From contig JAHLKH010000010.1 in the NCBI GenBank assembly GCA_025526915.1, forward strand, positions 186,001 to 250,000: DNA of 64,000 nucleotides, in the 5' to 3' direction. Under the pieces are notes generated by a model that did no database searches, was not told where the DNA came from, and saw only the letters and a program-made list of their open reading frames with translations. The position numbers and the translations under genes are program-made. The stretch comes from Entophlyctis helioformis. Lineage: Eukaryota > Chytridiomycota > Chytridiomycetes > Chytridiales > Chytriomycetaceae. Shown piece by piece: positions 24,778-35,650 of the stretch. How positions within the stretch are numbered: position 1 is the first letter of the stretch; each line of letters opens with the position of its first letter.

Positions 24778-25674
24778 ATGTCGCTGCCCACACCGCTGCT
24801 GTCGCACATCTCCCGCAAGGACTACCAAGACGTGTACGAGCCTGCCGGTGCGCAGTTGCTTGCCCTATGGCTGCATGCTTGCCCTCTGGCTGCCTACCAG
24901 GGCTCACTCACAGCACGACAGAGGACACGTTTCTGCTGCTGGATGCCCTCGAGGCCGACGCAGGCACGCTCAAGGCCATGAGCCCGACCGTGTGCCTCGA
25001 GGTCGGCTCGGGCTCGGGCTGCGTGTCGACGTTCCTGGCCAGCCTGCTCGGCCCATCGTCTGCGCGTACGTGGCTGCCGCTTGCCGTCTGGCCAGCCTTG
25101 CCAGCCTTGCCAGCCCTGCCTGCCGCCCTCGCTCACTCTGATCCCCGCACTGCGCAGTGTTCCTGGCCACAGACATCAACGCATTCGCGGCCGGCGTGTC
25201 GGCCAAGACCGCAGCCCACAACAACGCCACCGTCGATCCCGTCGTGACCAGCTTCGCTGACGGCCTGATCGGCCGGATAGCGCACTCGGTCGACGTGCTG
25301 CTGTTCAACCCGCCCTATGTCGTCACGGGCAGCGACGAGGTCGGCAGCCGCGGCATCGAGGCCGCCTGGGCTGGAGGCATCGACGGCCGAGAAGTCATTG
25401 ACGCGTTCATGCCGCTTGTTCCTGTACGTCTGCGGCCATCCCATGCTCCTGCCCTTGCATGCCGCTGCTGACTGCCGTTGAATGCCAGCAACTCCTGTCT
25501 GCCCAGGGCCTCTTTTACCTCGTCCTGATCAAAGAGAACAGACCCGAAGAGATCATGCAGCACATGCGCGACTTGTATGGCATGCCCTCTGAGACTGTGC
25601 TGAGACGACGCGCTGGATACGAGGGTCTGTCCATTGTCCGCTTCGGCCCTCCGCGTCCACCCACCTCCACCTAA
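24778..25674 (+). CDS. MTQ2: eRF1 glutamine methyltransferase (Mtq2/N6AMT1 family)
   Basis: Four exons (24778-24847, 24922-25065, 25158-25423, 25489-25674) join to 221 residues, the family length. The class I methyltransferase fold is clear. It has YEPAEDTFLLLDALEAD, the SAM-binding CLEVGSGSGCVSTFLA, the acidic ATDIN loop, and the substrate-binding NPPYV motif typical of enzymes that methylate Gln or N6-adenine. The C-terminus has GLFYLVLIKENRPEEI. With Trm112 as partner it methylates the GGQ glutamine of release factor eRF1. Intron lengths are 74, 92 and 65 nt. Confidence 0.9.
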
Positions 25675-25854
25675 TGCGCATGTCTCTCTGCACACGACCA
25701 ATACAACCAGCAATAGATCTATATATAGTATCGGTATCCAGCTTGATTGATAGCACACGCCAAAGACCAAAAAGAGAGCATGTCTATCTGCCTGTCTGCC
25801 TGCCTGCCTGCCTGTGTTTGCCAACCTGCAAAAAGCGACAACGCTCGTGTGGCA

Positions 25855-26864
25855 TCACTCGCGCGGCTTGATAAACTGTCCAGCAGCAAAGCGTGTCGCA
25901 TTGCGTCCGCGCTCCTTGGACCAATCCACCGGCTCCTTGCTCGCCGCAGACGCAGCCGGCGACTTTGCCTTTTTCTGTGCATGTTGATCGCCTGCCGTCG
26001 TGTCTGCACCCGCCACTCCATCGCCAGTCTGCTTGCGCTTTCCCTTGCTTGCACCTGCACTCGCTCCTGCGCCACTGCCGCCAATATGGTCTCTGTATCT
26101 GGATGCCATGTCCTCGTCTGTGATCTGCTCGCGCTTCTCGTTCTCCCTGGCCCGCTGCAGCCGTGCCTCTTTCTCCGACTCGTCCGCCATTTTCTGTCAA
26201 GAGCGCATCTCGGTATCAGCGCCAACCAACCGGCCCCACTGCAACGAACAGTCGAACGATCCCGTCTATCCATGCATCCATGCATCCATCCATGGGTCGA
26301 TCGGTCCCCTGCCAGCCGCCGACAGCAAGAGCACGCAAGCCCAAGGGAGGCAAACGAACCTCGACGGCCGTGTTGAACGACTTGAACGACTTGCGCGCCA
26401 TGGACGGCACCTCGATAAACGACATGTAGCTCGACTCGACCTCGTAGTTGGCGTGTCTGGCCAGCGTGGATCGGTCGACCGACTCGAGCACCCACGACGC
26501 CTGCTCATCCAGAACCCGCTGCTCCTTTTCCAGATTCTCTCGTATCCGTGCCTCGTTGGCTCTGTTCATGAACTGCCCACGGGCATGCATGGCATGCACG
26601 GCAAGTCATGGCATGGCATGTATGGTCAGCACTCGCAGACCGGCTCGAGGAAGCCGGGCATGGCTGCTCACCTTCATCGTCTTGATTTTGGACGACAGCT
26701 GGTGTGCGGATGGACGGCCAGACAGCAGCGAGCAGCGGGCATGGGCATGGGCATGCGGCTGTGAGTGCATGGCGCTGTGCATGGCGTGTGCATGCTTGTG
26801 TTCTGCGGCTGTGTACCTCGGATACATGCAGCTCGCGGCCGGCTGGCTTGCTGTTTGCAGACAT
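25855..26864 (-). CDS. MPP6: MPP6-like nuclear exosome cofactor (M-phase phosphoprotein 6)
   Basis: Four exons (26864-26817, 26698-26672, 26572-26360, 26193-25855) give 208 residues. The conserved N-terminal element LSSKIKTMKFMNRA matches the MPP6 motif (LS..L..MKFM.R) that docks on the exosome core. A charged helix (ENLEKEQRVLDEQASW) and ARKSFKSFNTAVEKM follow, the latter matching the R-x-S-F-x-x-F-N signature. ITDEDMASRYRDHI and the terminal QFIKPRE complete the order seen in animal MPHOSPH6. The middle is Lys/Ala-rich. MPP6 links the exosome to the Mtr4 helicase during 5.8S rRNA maturation. Exon 2 is only 27 nt. Confidence 0.85.
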
Positions 26865-26945
26865 GACGACGGAAGTTGCTCAAAGTGTCGAAAACGTTGG
26901 TCTTTATGGTCAAGACAAGAATGACAGGCAAGTCCAACAAGCGAT

Positions 26946-28805
26946 CTAGTGGCGGAGGATACGGAAAAAGTACTGCGTCTACGTTGCCATCCACCGGGTC
27001 AGCCACGCCATCCATCAGGTCCCATACAGCTCGATCCGCTCACCTCAAGGATGCCGTCTTCGGGCAGGTCGGTGCAGTGGACCGCGTTGCGCACCTTGTC
27101 CACGCCAAACTTGGCACGCAGCGAACGCGGCCGCACCTGCTTGGCAAGCTCTGGATCAGTCGGCCCCACAAACTCGCGGAACTTGGTCGCAACGTCCTCG
27201 CCGCCAGAGATCTCCCTTGTACCACGGCAGCTTTCCATCAGCCATTCTGCCCATCTGCCAGCCATCATTGGACAGCCGACACTCACATGGCAAGAAGGGG
27301 TCCAGACGTCAGCTGGTCCAGCATGAGCTGTGTAGTTGGCCACAGGCCCAGTGATGCCATGTCAGCATGCCAGCAGCACGAGACACGCTGCCATCCCAAT
27401 ACTGACGTGGTACTCGGGAACAACGCCCTTGTAGACTTCCAGGAAATCCTCTCCGTTGGTGCGGTCCAGATGGTACATCTCCATGTCCGTGATGGCAAAG
27501 CCTGCGTCTTGGATCATGCTGATGATCTCACCTGTCTGGCCTATATGAGCCAAACACACGACACAATCAGTCGGTCAGGTCCGGTCAGTCAAGAGCGACA
27601 ACCAAGACAAGCATGCCATCATGGCAGGCGTACCCTCTGTGATGGCATGCGGGCGAATGATGGCCAGTGTGCAGTTTTGGAATGTCGCCGAGCGTGGCGC
27701 ATTGCGCTGTGCCTGTCCAAAGATCAGCGATAGTTGCTGCAAAGGATGCGCGACGAGCGGCCGAGCGTCAGTCTACACACGTGAATCGCAATGGCGGAAT
27801 GGGCCTTTGGCATGGCAGGTCTTACATGCTTGGCATCGATCTGGTTGGTGGGTGCATGGACGGCATTCTTGTTTCCAGACGACCCAAAGCGTGCACGGAG
27901 AGACGATCCAGCCGTCTTTTTCGCCTCTTCGACCGTCTCTGGGCCTGTTCAGTGACGGAGGAGGGATGGACCACAGCGTCAGAGTCGGATGCAACGACAC
28001 CCAGCAACGCGACTGGCAAGGCACACACCGACAAAGGCAGCAAGAGTCTCGACCGCGTTTGGGCGAAGCACTTCGAGGGCCAGCGAGCGGCCGCCCACAA
28101 AGGACTGAACAACCTGCGGCGACGCGTTGGGACCAAGCAGATGGTGCGCCATGTCCAGCGACGCCTGCAGCATGTGGACGCGGCAAATGGCAAACTGGTT
28201 CTGGATGGCCGCGTCCATGATCTTGCCCAGGCTCGAGTAGCCGTCTGGCTTGATGAACAGCAGCGAGCTGGCGATGGCAGCGGCCGTGTCAGTGCAGCCC
28301 AGACGAGTGCTTCGTGGACAGCAAGCGACACACAGCAAGCGACACACAGACACGCACCTTTCCATCTGCTGGACGAGTCTGCCGCGCGTAAAGTCGTCGC
28401 CGTAGTCTGTGATGACCAGCTGGCGCGCATGGACATTGACGGCGGCGCCAAGGAACAGATCCTGCAGCCGCAGTTGCGACTTTGAGCGCTTGAGGAACGT
28501 GCGGCGCATCTTGGGGTCGTACTGGCAGGCGGCGATGCGGGCACGCGGGCAGGCGGGCAAACGAGAGGTGTCAGCACAATGGGGCAGGCGCAAGCCACGG
28601 CGGGCAGACGACGACGCACCATCTCGATGGTCGAGTCAAAGGGATAGAAGAAGAACTCGTACTGGCGGGACAGCTGGGCGTGCGTGTCGAACCAGTTGAC
28701 GAGGAAGCAGAAGCGGGTCTTTGAGTCGTCGCCGTCCTTGCTGGCCGAGATGCCCGTGTTGCCGCTGGCGCTGACGTTGCTCGTGTTTGCGGCCGTTGTC
28801 GCCAT
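26946..28805 (-). CDS. NME7: NME7-type nucleoside diphosphate kinase (DM10 plus two NDK domains)
   Basis: Nine exons (28805-28620, 28521-28358, 28267-28029, 27944-27826, 27736-27634, 27540-27407, 27327-27287, 27230-27044, 26972-26946) give 399 residues (human 376). The N-terminal DM10 domain has [35 protein letters not shown] and [23 protein letters not shown] domain A has [20 protein letters not shown] and active-site NAVHAP. NDK domain B has [14 protein letters not shown] and [14 protein letters not shown]. The last 27-nt exon codes YFFRILRH, matching the family end YFFKIL. NME7 binds the gamma-tubulin ring complex and axonemal microtubules and is kept in organisms with cilia or flagella. 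Confidence 0.95.
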
Positions 28806-28951
28806 TGCGGGATCTGTCTGGCGATGTTGATGCGGAGTGGAGTGGAGTGAAGTCGGGAAACAAAAACGACGATTCGCTAGCAAATCCCTTGCCCCGACAG
28901 GCACAAACTGCACGTTTGAACAGGCAGACACTCACACACAAGCAGACGCAC
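28806..28951. promoter_or_regulatory. Shared 146-bp promoter of NME7 and PRP22
   Basis: The divergent ATGs are 146 bp apart. Short GAGTG direct repeats lie near 28838-28850. No TATA box is seen. Confidence 0.45.
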
Positions 28952-31900
28952 ATGGCCGACCTCGAGAAGCTCGAGTACCTGTCGCTGGTGTCGAAAATCA
29001 CCAGCGAGCTGCTCAACCACATGGGGCTGGAGGACAAGGTGCTCGCCGAGTTCATCATCAGCCTGCACGTGCAGTCCAAGGGCGACATGCTCGCCTTCCA
29101 GCGCAACCTGGCCAACGTCGGCGCCGACTTTGCCGACTCGTTCGTGGCCAACCTCGACCGCCTCATCCGCACGCTGCTGCCCAGGGGCGTGGCCGAGCGT
29201 CTGGCCCGCAAGGGCAAGGGCAAGGGCAAGGGCAAGAAGGCCGCCGGCGCGGCTGCCGGCTCGGGCGCCGGCTCTGGCGCTGCAGACGCCAGCAGCGTAG
29301 CGTCCATCTACGGCGCCGGCACCAGCAGCAGCAGCAGCAGCAACAGCAAGAAGGCTGGCGCGGCCGCCAACGGCGAGTGGGAACACGACGCAGACAAGGA
29401 CCGCGAAGAGGCCAAGGCGCACGCAGCGACGCTGTTCCCGGGCCTCGCCATGAAGGACGACGAGCAGCGCATCAAGCAGCTGGACGACGCCGACACGCAG
29501 GCTGCCAACGACCTCATGGCCGAGCTCGAGGGCCTGGCCTCGTCGTCCAAGACCGCTGGACCTGCGTCAACATCCGCGTCTGCTGTGCGCGACCGGGACA
29601 GGCGCCGCTCTCGGTCTCGCTCGCCGGATCCCAAGCGCCGTAGAAGGAGCCTCTCGCCTCTTGACGACTTTGTACCGCTGGACAGTGACGGCGATCGCAG
29701 CCGCCATGGTGGAAGAGACCGAGACGACGATCGCTACGGACGCGATGGAAGAGACCGAGACGACGATCGCTACGGAGGACGGGATGGTCGGGACGGTCGG
29801 GACGGACGCGATGGACGCGATGGACGCCGCAGCGACAAACCCGTTCTGGACGATGCCCCTGTGCTGTACAAGATCTACAACGGCAAGATCTCCAACATGC
29901 GTGACTTTGGCGCATTCGTGACGCTCGAAGGCGTCCGTGGCCGCGTGGAAGGCATGGTGCACGTGTCGTCGATTGTGCGCGGAGGCCGCATCAACAACCC
30001 CAACGAGGTGGTCAAGCGCGGCCAGGAAGTCAAGGTCAAGGTCATGTCGATTGCCGGCTCGAAGCTCAGTCTGTCCATGAGGGACGTCGACCAGGTAACG
30101 GGCGAAGACCTGTCGCCTGGTCTGCGCATCAAGTCGCAGGCCGAGTTGGAGGCTGACCAGAACCGCAACCCAGACCGTCCGCTGCCGTCCTCGTTTGGCC
30201 AGGTGCGTATCATGGAGACCATGGAGACGCAGAAGACGGGCAGCAAGCGCATCTCGTCGCCCGAGCGCTGGGAGATCAAGCAGCTCATTGCTGCTGGCGC
30301 GCTCAAGCCAGACGCATATCCCAGCTTTGACGAAGAGAACGGCCTGCTCAACTACGAGGAGGCTGAGGAGGAGCTGGACATTGAGATCCGCGAGGACGAG
30401 CCCTCGTTCCTTGCCGGCCAGACCAAGCAGACGCTCCAGCTCAGTCCCATCAAGATTGTCAAGAACCCCGACGGAACGCTCAACCGCGCTGCTCTGGCTG
30501 GCGCAGCACTCGCCAAAGAGCGCCGCGAGATCCGTCAGCAGCAGCAGGCAGCCGACTTTGACGCTGTGCCCAAGGACCTCAACCAGCCGTGGCTCGATCC
30601 TGTGCCCAACCCAGAGGACCGCCACTTTGCTCAGGAGCTGCGTGGGTTTGGCCGTCTTGCAACCGACGTGCCCGAGTGGAAAAAGTCCGTGTTCAACAGC
30701 GCAACGACGTTTGGCCGCATCACCAGTATGTCCATGAAGGAGCAGCGAGAGTCGCTGCCCATTTTCAAGCTCCGCGAGACCATCATCAAGGCCGTCGAAG
30801 AGAACCAGGTGCTTGTTGTTGTCGGCGACACTGGATCCGGCAAGACGACGCAGATGACACAGTACCTTGCCGAAGAGGGCTTTGCATCGCGCGGCATGAT
30901 TGGCTGTACGCAGCCGCGTCGTGTGGCTGCCATGTCGGTTGCCAAGCGTGTTGCAGAAGAGGTCGGATGCCGTCTTGGCCAAGAGGTTGGCTACACGATC
31001 CGGTTTGAGGACTGCACGTCGCCCGAGACCAAGATCAAGTACATGACAGACGGCATGCTTCTCCGCGAGTGTCTGCTGGACGGCACACTCAGCAAGTACT
31101 CGGTGTTGCTGCTGGACGAGGCTCACGAGCGCACGGTCAGCACGGATATTCTGTTTGGTCTGCTCAAGAAGGCGGTCAAGAAGCGCGCCGATCTCAAGCT
31201 CATTGTCACGTCTGCCACTCTGGACGCTGAGCGGTTTTCAACGTACTTTTACAACTGTCCCATTCTGACGATTCCTGGCCGCACATTCCCCGTCGAGGTG
31301 CTCTACGCCAAGGACCCCGAGTCGGACTACCTCGAGAGCGCGCTGATCACCGTCATGCAGATCCATCTGTCTGAGCCGGCTGGCGACATCCTCGTCTTTC
31401 TCACTGGCCAGGAAGAGATTGACACGTCGGCAGAGATCCTGTACGAGCGCATGAAAGCGCTCGGTCCGATGGTCCCCGAGCTCATCATCCTGCCCGTGTA
31501 CTCGGCGCTGCCGTCCGAGATGCAGTCGCGCATCTTTGATCCTGCACCGCCTGGCGCACGCAAGGTCGTGCTGGCGACCAACATTGCCGAGACGTCCATC
31601 ACCATCGACGGCATCTACTATGTGGTGGATCCTGGGTTTGTCAAGCAGAGCACGTACGACCCCAAGCTGGGCATGGACGCGCTTGTGGTTGTTCCCATTT
31701 CGCAGGCCCAGGCACGACAGCGATCTGGCCGTGCTGGCCGCACAGGTCCTGGCAAGTAAGTGGATCACGCGCTTGATGGTGGCGGGGTGTGGGCCACTGT
31801 GTCTGGGTTCTGTGACAAGGGCAGATGCTGACCAGGATGCCTCTGACCGCAGATGCTACCGGCTGTACACTGAGGCCGCGTACCGCAACGAGATGCTTCC

Positions 31901-32840
31901 CAACGCCGTGCCCGAGATCCAGCGTATGAACCTGTCCATGATGGTGCTCATGCTCAAGGCCATGGGCATCAACGACCTGATCAGCTTTGACTTTATGGAC
32001 CCGCCGCCGCCGCAGACGCTCGTGACGGCCCTCGAGGGACTGTTCCAGCTCGGCGCGCTCGACAACGAGGGCCTGCTGACGCGCATTGGCCGCAAGATGT
32101 CGCAGTTTCCCATGGACCCGACCATGGCCAAGACGCTGCTCATCTCGACCGAGCTCGGCTGCTCCGAGGAGATCCTGACGATTGTGGCAATGCTCACGGT
32201 GCAGAACGTGTTCCACCGGCCCAAGGACAAGCAGGCGCAGGCGGACCAGAAAAAGGCAAAGTTCCACCAGCCCGAGGGCGACCACCTCACGCTCCTGACC
32301 GTGTACAACGGCTGGAAGGCGTCCAAGTTCTCCAACGCCTGGTGCCACGAAAACTACATCCAGGCACGGTCGATGCGCCGAGCGCAGGACGTGCGCAAGC
32401 AGCTCATGGGCATCATGGACCGCTACCACCAGGACATTGTCTCGTGCGGCCGCAACTACAACCAGGTGCGGCGCGCGCTGTGCGGCGGGTTCTTCCGCCA
32501 CGCGGCCAAGAAGGATCCGCAAGAGGGCTACAAGACGCTCGTCGAGGGCACGCCCGTGTTTGTGCACCCGAGCTCGGCGCTGTTCAACAAGCAGCCCGAG
32601 TGGCTCGTGTACCATGAGCTTGTCATGACGACCAAGGAGTACATGCGCGAGGTGCTCGCCATTGAGCCCAAGTGGCTCGTCGAGGTGGCCCCGACGTTCT
32701 TCAAGGTCGCCGACGCCAACAAGATCTCCAAGCGCAAGCGCCAGGAGAAGATTGAGCCGCTCTATGACCGCTTTGCCGGCAAAGACGACTGGCGTATCTC
32801 GCGCGTGCGCCGCGGCGGCCACAGCAGCCAGACGTTCTGA
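28952..32840 (+). CDS. PRP22: Spliceosomal DEAH-box RNA helicase Prp22/DHX8
   Basis: Two exons (28952-31755, 31853-32840) give 1,263 residues. The N-terminal helical domain ([20 protein letters not shown]) is followed by an Arg/Asp/Gly-rich RS-like region. An S1 RNA-binding domain sits near residues 309-385 ([20 protein letters not shown]). Helicase motifs in order are [10 protein letters not shown] (I), [11 protein letters not shown] (Ia), [10 protein letters not shown] (II), [12 protein letters not shown] (III) and [17 protein letters not shown] (VI). HA2 and OB domains end [13 protein letters not shown]. Prp22 drives the second step and the release of spliced mRNA from the spliceosome. The single 97-nt intron splits motif VI. 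Confidence 0.97.
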
Positions 32841-33020
32841 TGTCGCTCGGTGGTGTTGCACCTGTTGCTGGGAGGGGTTTTGGCTGTCGGTTGTTTGAAA
32901 TACATCCCAGATGGACACGTGCCGCTTTATTGTATCCCAGTACATCGCGTCCATCTAGTCCAGTCCGTGGCGTCGCATCCAGTCCGCGAGACCGCCAGAC
33001 CGTCCGATCAGACGGGACGA

Positions 33021-34334
33021 CTAGTACGGCTTGAACCTCCGCTGTGTCTTGAGCGACGCAATCTTGAGCTTGTCCTCTTCAAACTTGCGACGCAGGTCCG
33101 CGAGCTCTGCGGCCCCAATCCACCATCACACAGTCGGTCAGCACGAGCAACAAACAGGTCATACAGACAAGCCGCCAAACTTACGATTCCGTGCATTCTC
33201 GCGGCGCTGGAAGCGGTAAAAGTCGACCAGCGTGTTCGCCTTGGGCTTGAGATCCTTGACATCCTCGGCACGAGCCGCCATGACGCTTGCGCCGGCGCCG
33301 TCCGCGTTGTTGCGACGGCCGCGGCCGCGCGTGACAGTCACGAACCCGTCCTCGTCGGGCACGTTGTACTTGGCCTCGAGCTCGCGCCGCGCCGTCTCCT
33401 CGGCGTCCTCAAACAGCGTCATGGCCAGATCGACCTGTGCCTGCAGATGCGTCGTGTCCGGGAACATGGTCGTGTGCTGCAGCAGCCATTTCTGGATGCC
33501 CATGGGGTGGCCCGTCGTCTGCGGTGTCTTGCCATCTGCATTTCCATCTGCATCTGCATCTGCATCGGCGTCTGCGTCCATGTTTTGGCCGTCATTGACG
33601 CCCGGCACCACCTCGCCCTGGTCAATCTGGTCCGACCACAGCCGACGGCGGGCCTTCATGGCCAGCACACGCTCGACCGACTCGGCATCGTCAAACACGA
33701 GGTGCGCATGGGATCCGGTCGGATGGATCCATCCCTTCGCCTGGCGAACCAGCGTCTCGCTGACCACGGCCGCGTCGGCTGCTGCCGCGTTGGTGGCGCC
33801 TGCTGCCGCGCCTGCATCCGAGGGATCAACGCCTGCGACGCCCTTCCACACCACACGCTCGATCGTGCCGCAGCGGCGGAACAGACGCCGCAGATGGAGG
33901 ATGTTGGTGTCGGCCGGCAGGTTGACGAGGAAAATGGTGCGGTCGGCGGGCAGCGAGTCGGACGTCTTGCGAGACGAGTGCGCGCGCATGAAGATGTGGT
34001 GTGTGACGGCAGGCGACTCGGGGTCGAACGACGGCAGCGTGGCCTTGTTGATGTGCGTGTGCAGCGACGGCGTCGGCCTTGCCAGCATCGTCGGCGGCGG
34101 CACCGTGATGGGCAGCACCTTGAAGCCGGCAAACGTCTGGAGGTCGGCAGCGCCAGCGCCTGCGTCTCCAGCTGTTGCTCTGTCGGTGTGTTTGTCGGTG
34201 TGTTTGTCGCTCTGCTTGGCGGCTGCGGCGGCTGCGGCGGCTCCTGCAGCGACGGCCTTGACGGCGGCCACCACCTCTGCGGACGCCTGATCGCTGCCTC
34301 TGCTCTGCTGTCCGGTCTTGTTCTTGCGGGCCAT
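33021..34334 (-). CDS. RRP7: Ribosomal RNA-processing protein 7 (RRP7)
   Basis: Two exons (34334-33185 and 33106-33021) join in phase to 411 residues. An N-terminal RRM-like fold contains RTIFLVNLPADTNILHLRRL and HAHLVFDDAESVERVLAM. The C-terminus is diagnostic: LVDFYRFQRRENARN continues over the intron into LADLRRKFEEDKLKIASL and ends RRFKPY. RRP7 is a UTP-C/CURI-linked factor of the 90S pre-ribosome needed for 18S rRNA maturation. Between the halves are Asp/Ala repeats (DADADADADGNADG) that have expanded in codon register. The start at 34334 gives MARKNK; the open frame further upstream looks like leader sequence. Confidence 0.9.
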
Positions 34335-34691
34335 CTGCTGTTGTGCTGTGTGGTGCTGCTGCCCTTGCGGTTGCTGCTCGTGCTGCTGGCGCCAATTCAA
34401 CGCCCAAAAAAAAAAAACCACGCAGGTCACGTGACGTTGCTCGCGTTTATCGTCCTTGTGCCGCGCGTCGGTGCGCGTTGGTGCGCGGCCCAACACAGTC
34501 AACCATGATCGCTGGCATGGGACGCAACGGGTCAGTCTGCGGGCCACGCCTGCCGTGTCTGCATGCCAGGCTCACACGCACACGTACACGCCTACACGCC
34601 TACACCGCATACATGCACACACACATCCTGCATCTCTTCACGCCGCAGACACCTTGCAGGCAAGCAGGCCGCAGCGCCACTGGAGCAGGTG
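34335..34691. other. Divergent intergenic region (RRP7 / ERICH2-like)
   Basis: About 355 bp. It has an A13 homopolymer near 34407, a CGCGTTGGTGCGCG-type inverted repeat near 34470, and a CA/ACGC-rich tract at 34572-34630. No gene is supported. Confidence 0.4.
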
Positions 34692-35428
34692 ATGGCAGAT
34701 CTGAAGATCAAAATGCCACCACAGAGCGAAGACGTTGCCGCAACAACAAACACGGCAGACGCTGCATCGGTCGCGCCGTCGACGTGGGACGTGAATGCCA
34801 GTGCAAGTAGACCCGCCATGGCAGGCACCGCCCTGCCCCGTCGCACCGACTGACCCTGGCCGTCGTCTGCCGACCTGCAGGACGCGTGGTCCGACGACTT
34901 GTCGCTTGTGCTGCTCAACGAGGTATGCATGTCGCTCTGTCGCGACGTTTTGGTTGCCGTGTTGGATGTGTCACCAACCCTTTTGCGTGGATACGCATCG
35001 ACCAGTTCCTGGCCAAGGTGGCGTCCAAGCAGTACGAGCCGGCACTGGCTATCGCCAACAAGCGTGAGTGGCGTCTGCCCGCCATGCGTCGCCGTCGTGC
35101 CACTCATCATCCATGCTCACATTCACTCTCCGTGTGGCGCACAGTCGCTCAGTACGACCCAGGCAATGAGCTCATTCGCGACTATCAGATTGTGCTCGCC
35201 CAAAGAATCGAGCAGATCAAGGAGGCATCCAACTACGGCCAAGACGACGACGATGACGACGACGACGATGATGATGATGCTGACGACGATGACGATGACG
35301 ATGGCGACCAGGACGATGGCGTCAGTGACAGCTATGACGACAGCGACGACAGCGACGACGTATCAACATCAAGTGACGAAGACGACGACGACGACGACAG
35401 TGACGGAGAGGAGGGGCAGGAGCCATAG
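34692..35428 (+). CDS. Small protein with an ERICH2-like helical core and polyacidic tail
   Basis: Four exons (34692-34790, 34881-34922, 35006-35063, 35145-35428) join in phase to 160 residues. The core, NEFLAKVASKQYEPALAIAN then LAQYDPGNELIRDYQIVLAQ, is a two-helix TPR-like unit. It resembles the conserved C-terminal segment of animal glutamate-rich protein 2. It is followed by about 70 residues that are mostly Asp, with Ser. All three introns are canonical GT-AG. Function is unknown. The resemblance is from recalled family character rather than a search, so a generic TPR-like acidic protein is the alternative. The tail is built from GAY codon repeats and may vary in length. Confidence 0.5.
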
Positions 35429-35650
35429 AAGGAGAACGTGCAATCAAGAGCATGGTTGAAAGAGGCTGGCTATTCAAAAATGACAGTGGACTGAAACCCA
35501 GACAGCAAGCAAGATCTCTCTGGCCCTCTTGCGTGCCTTGTTTTTGATTCCAAGAAGAGGATGCGCACTCCAGAAATAGGTTCACCAACGAAAGCGAGAG
35601 TCGGCAAACGGTGGGACTGCTGTAGCTGTTTACGACTATGGACGGGGGGT

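Noticed and set aside
29567..31126. Over 500-codon minus-strand frame opposite PRP22
   Set aside because: A shadow of the biased PRP22 codons; no start context or domain.
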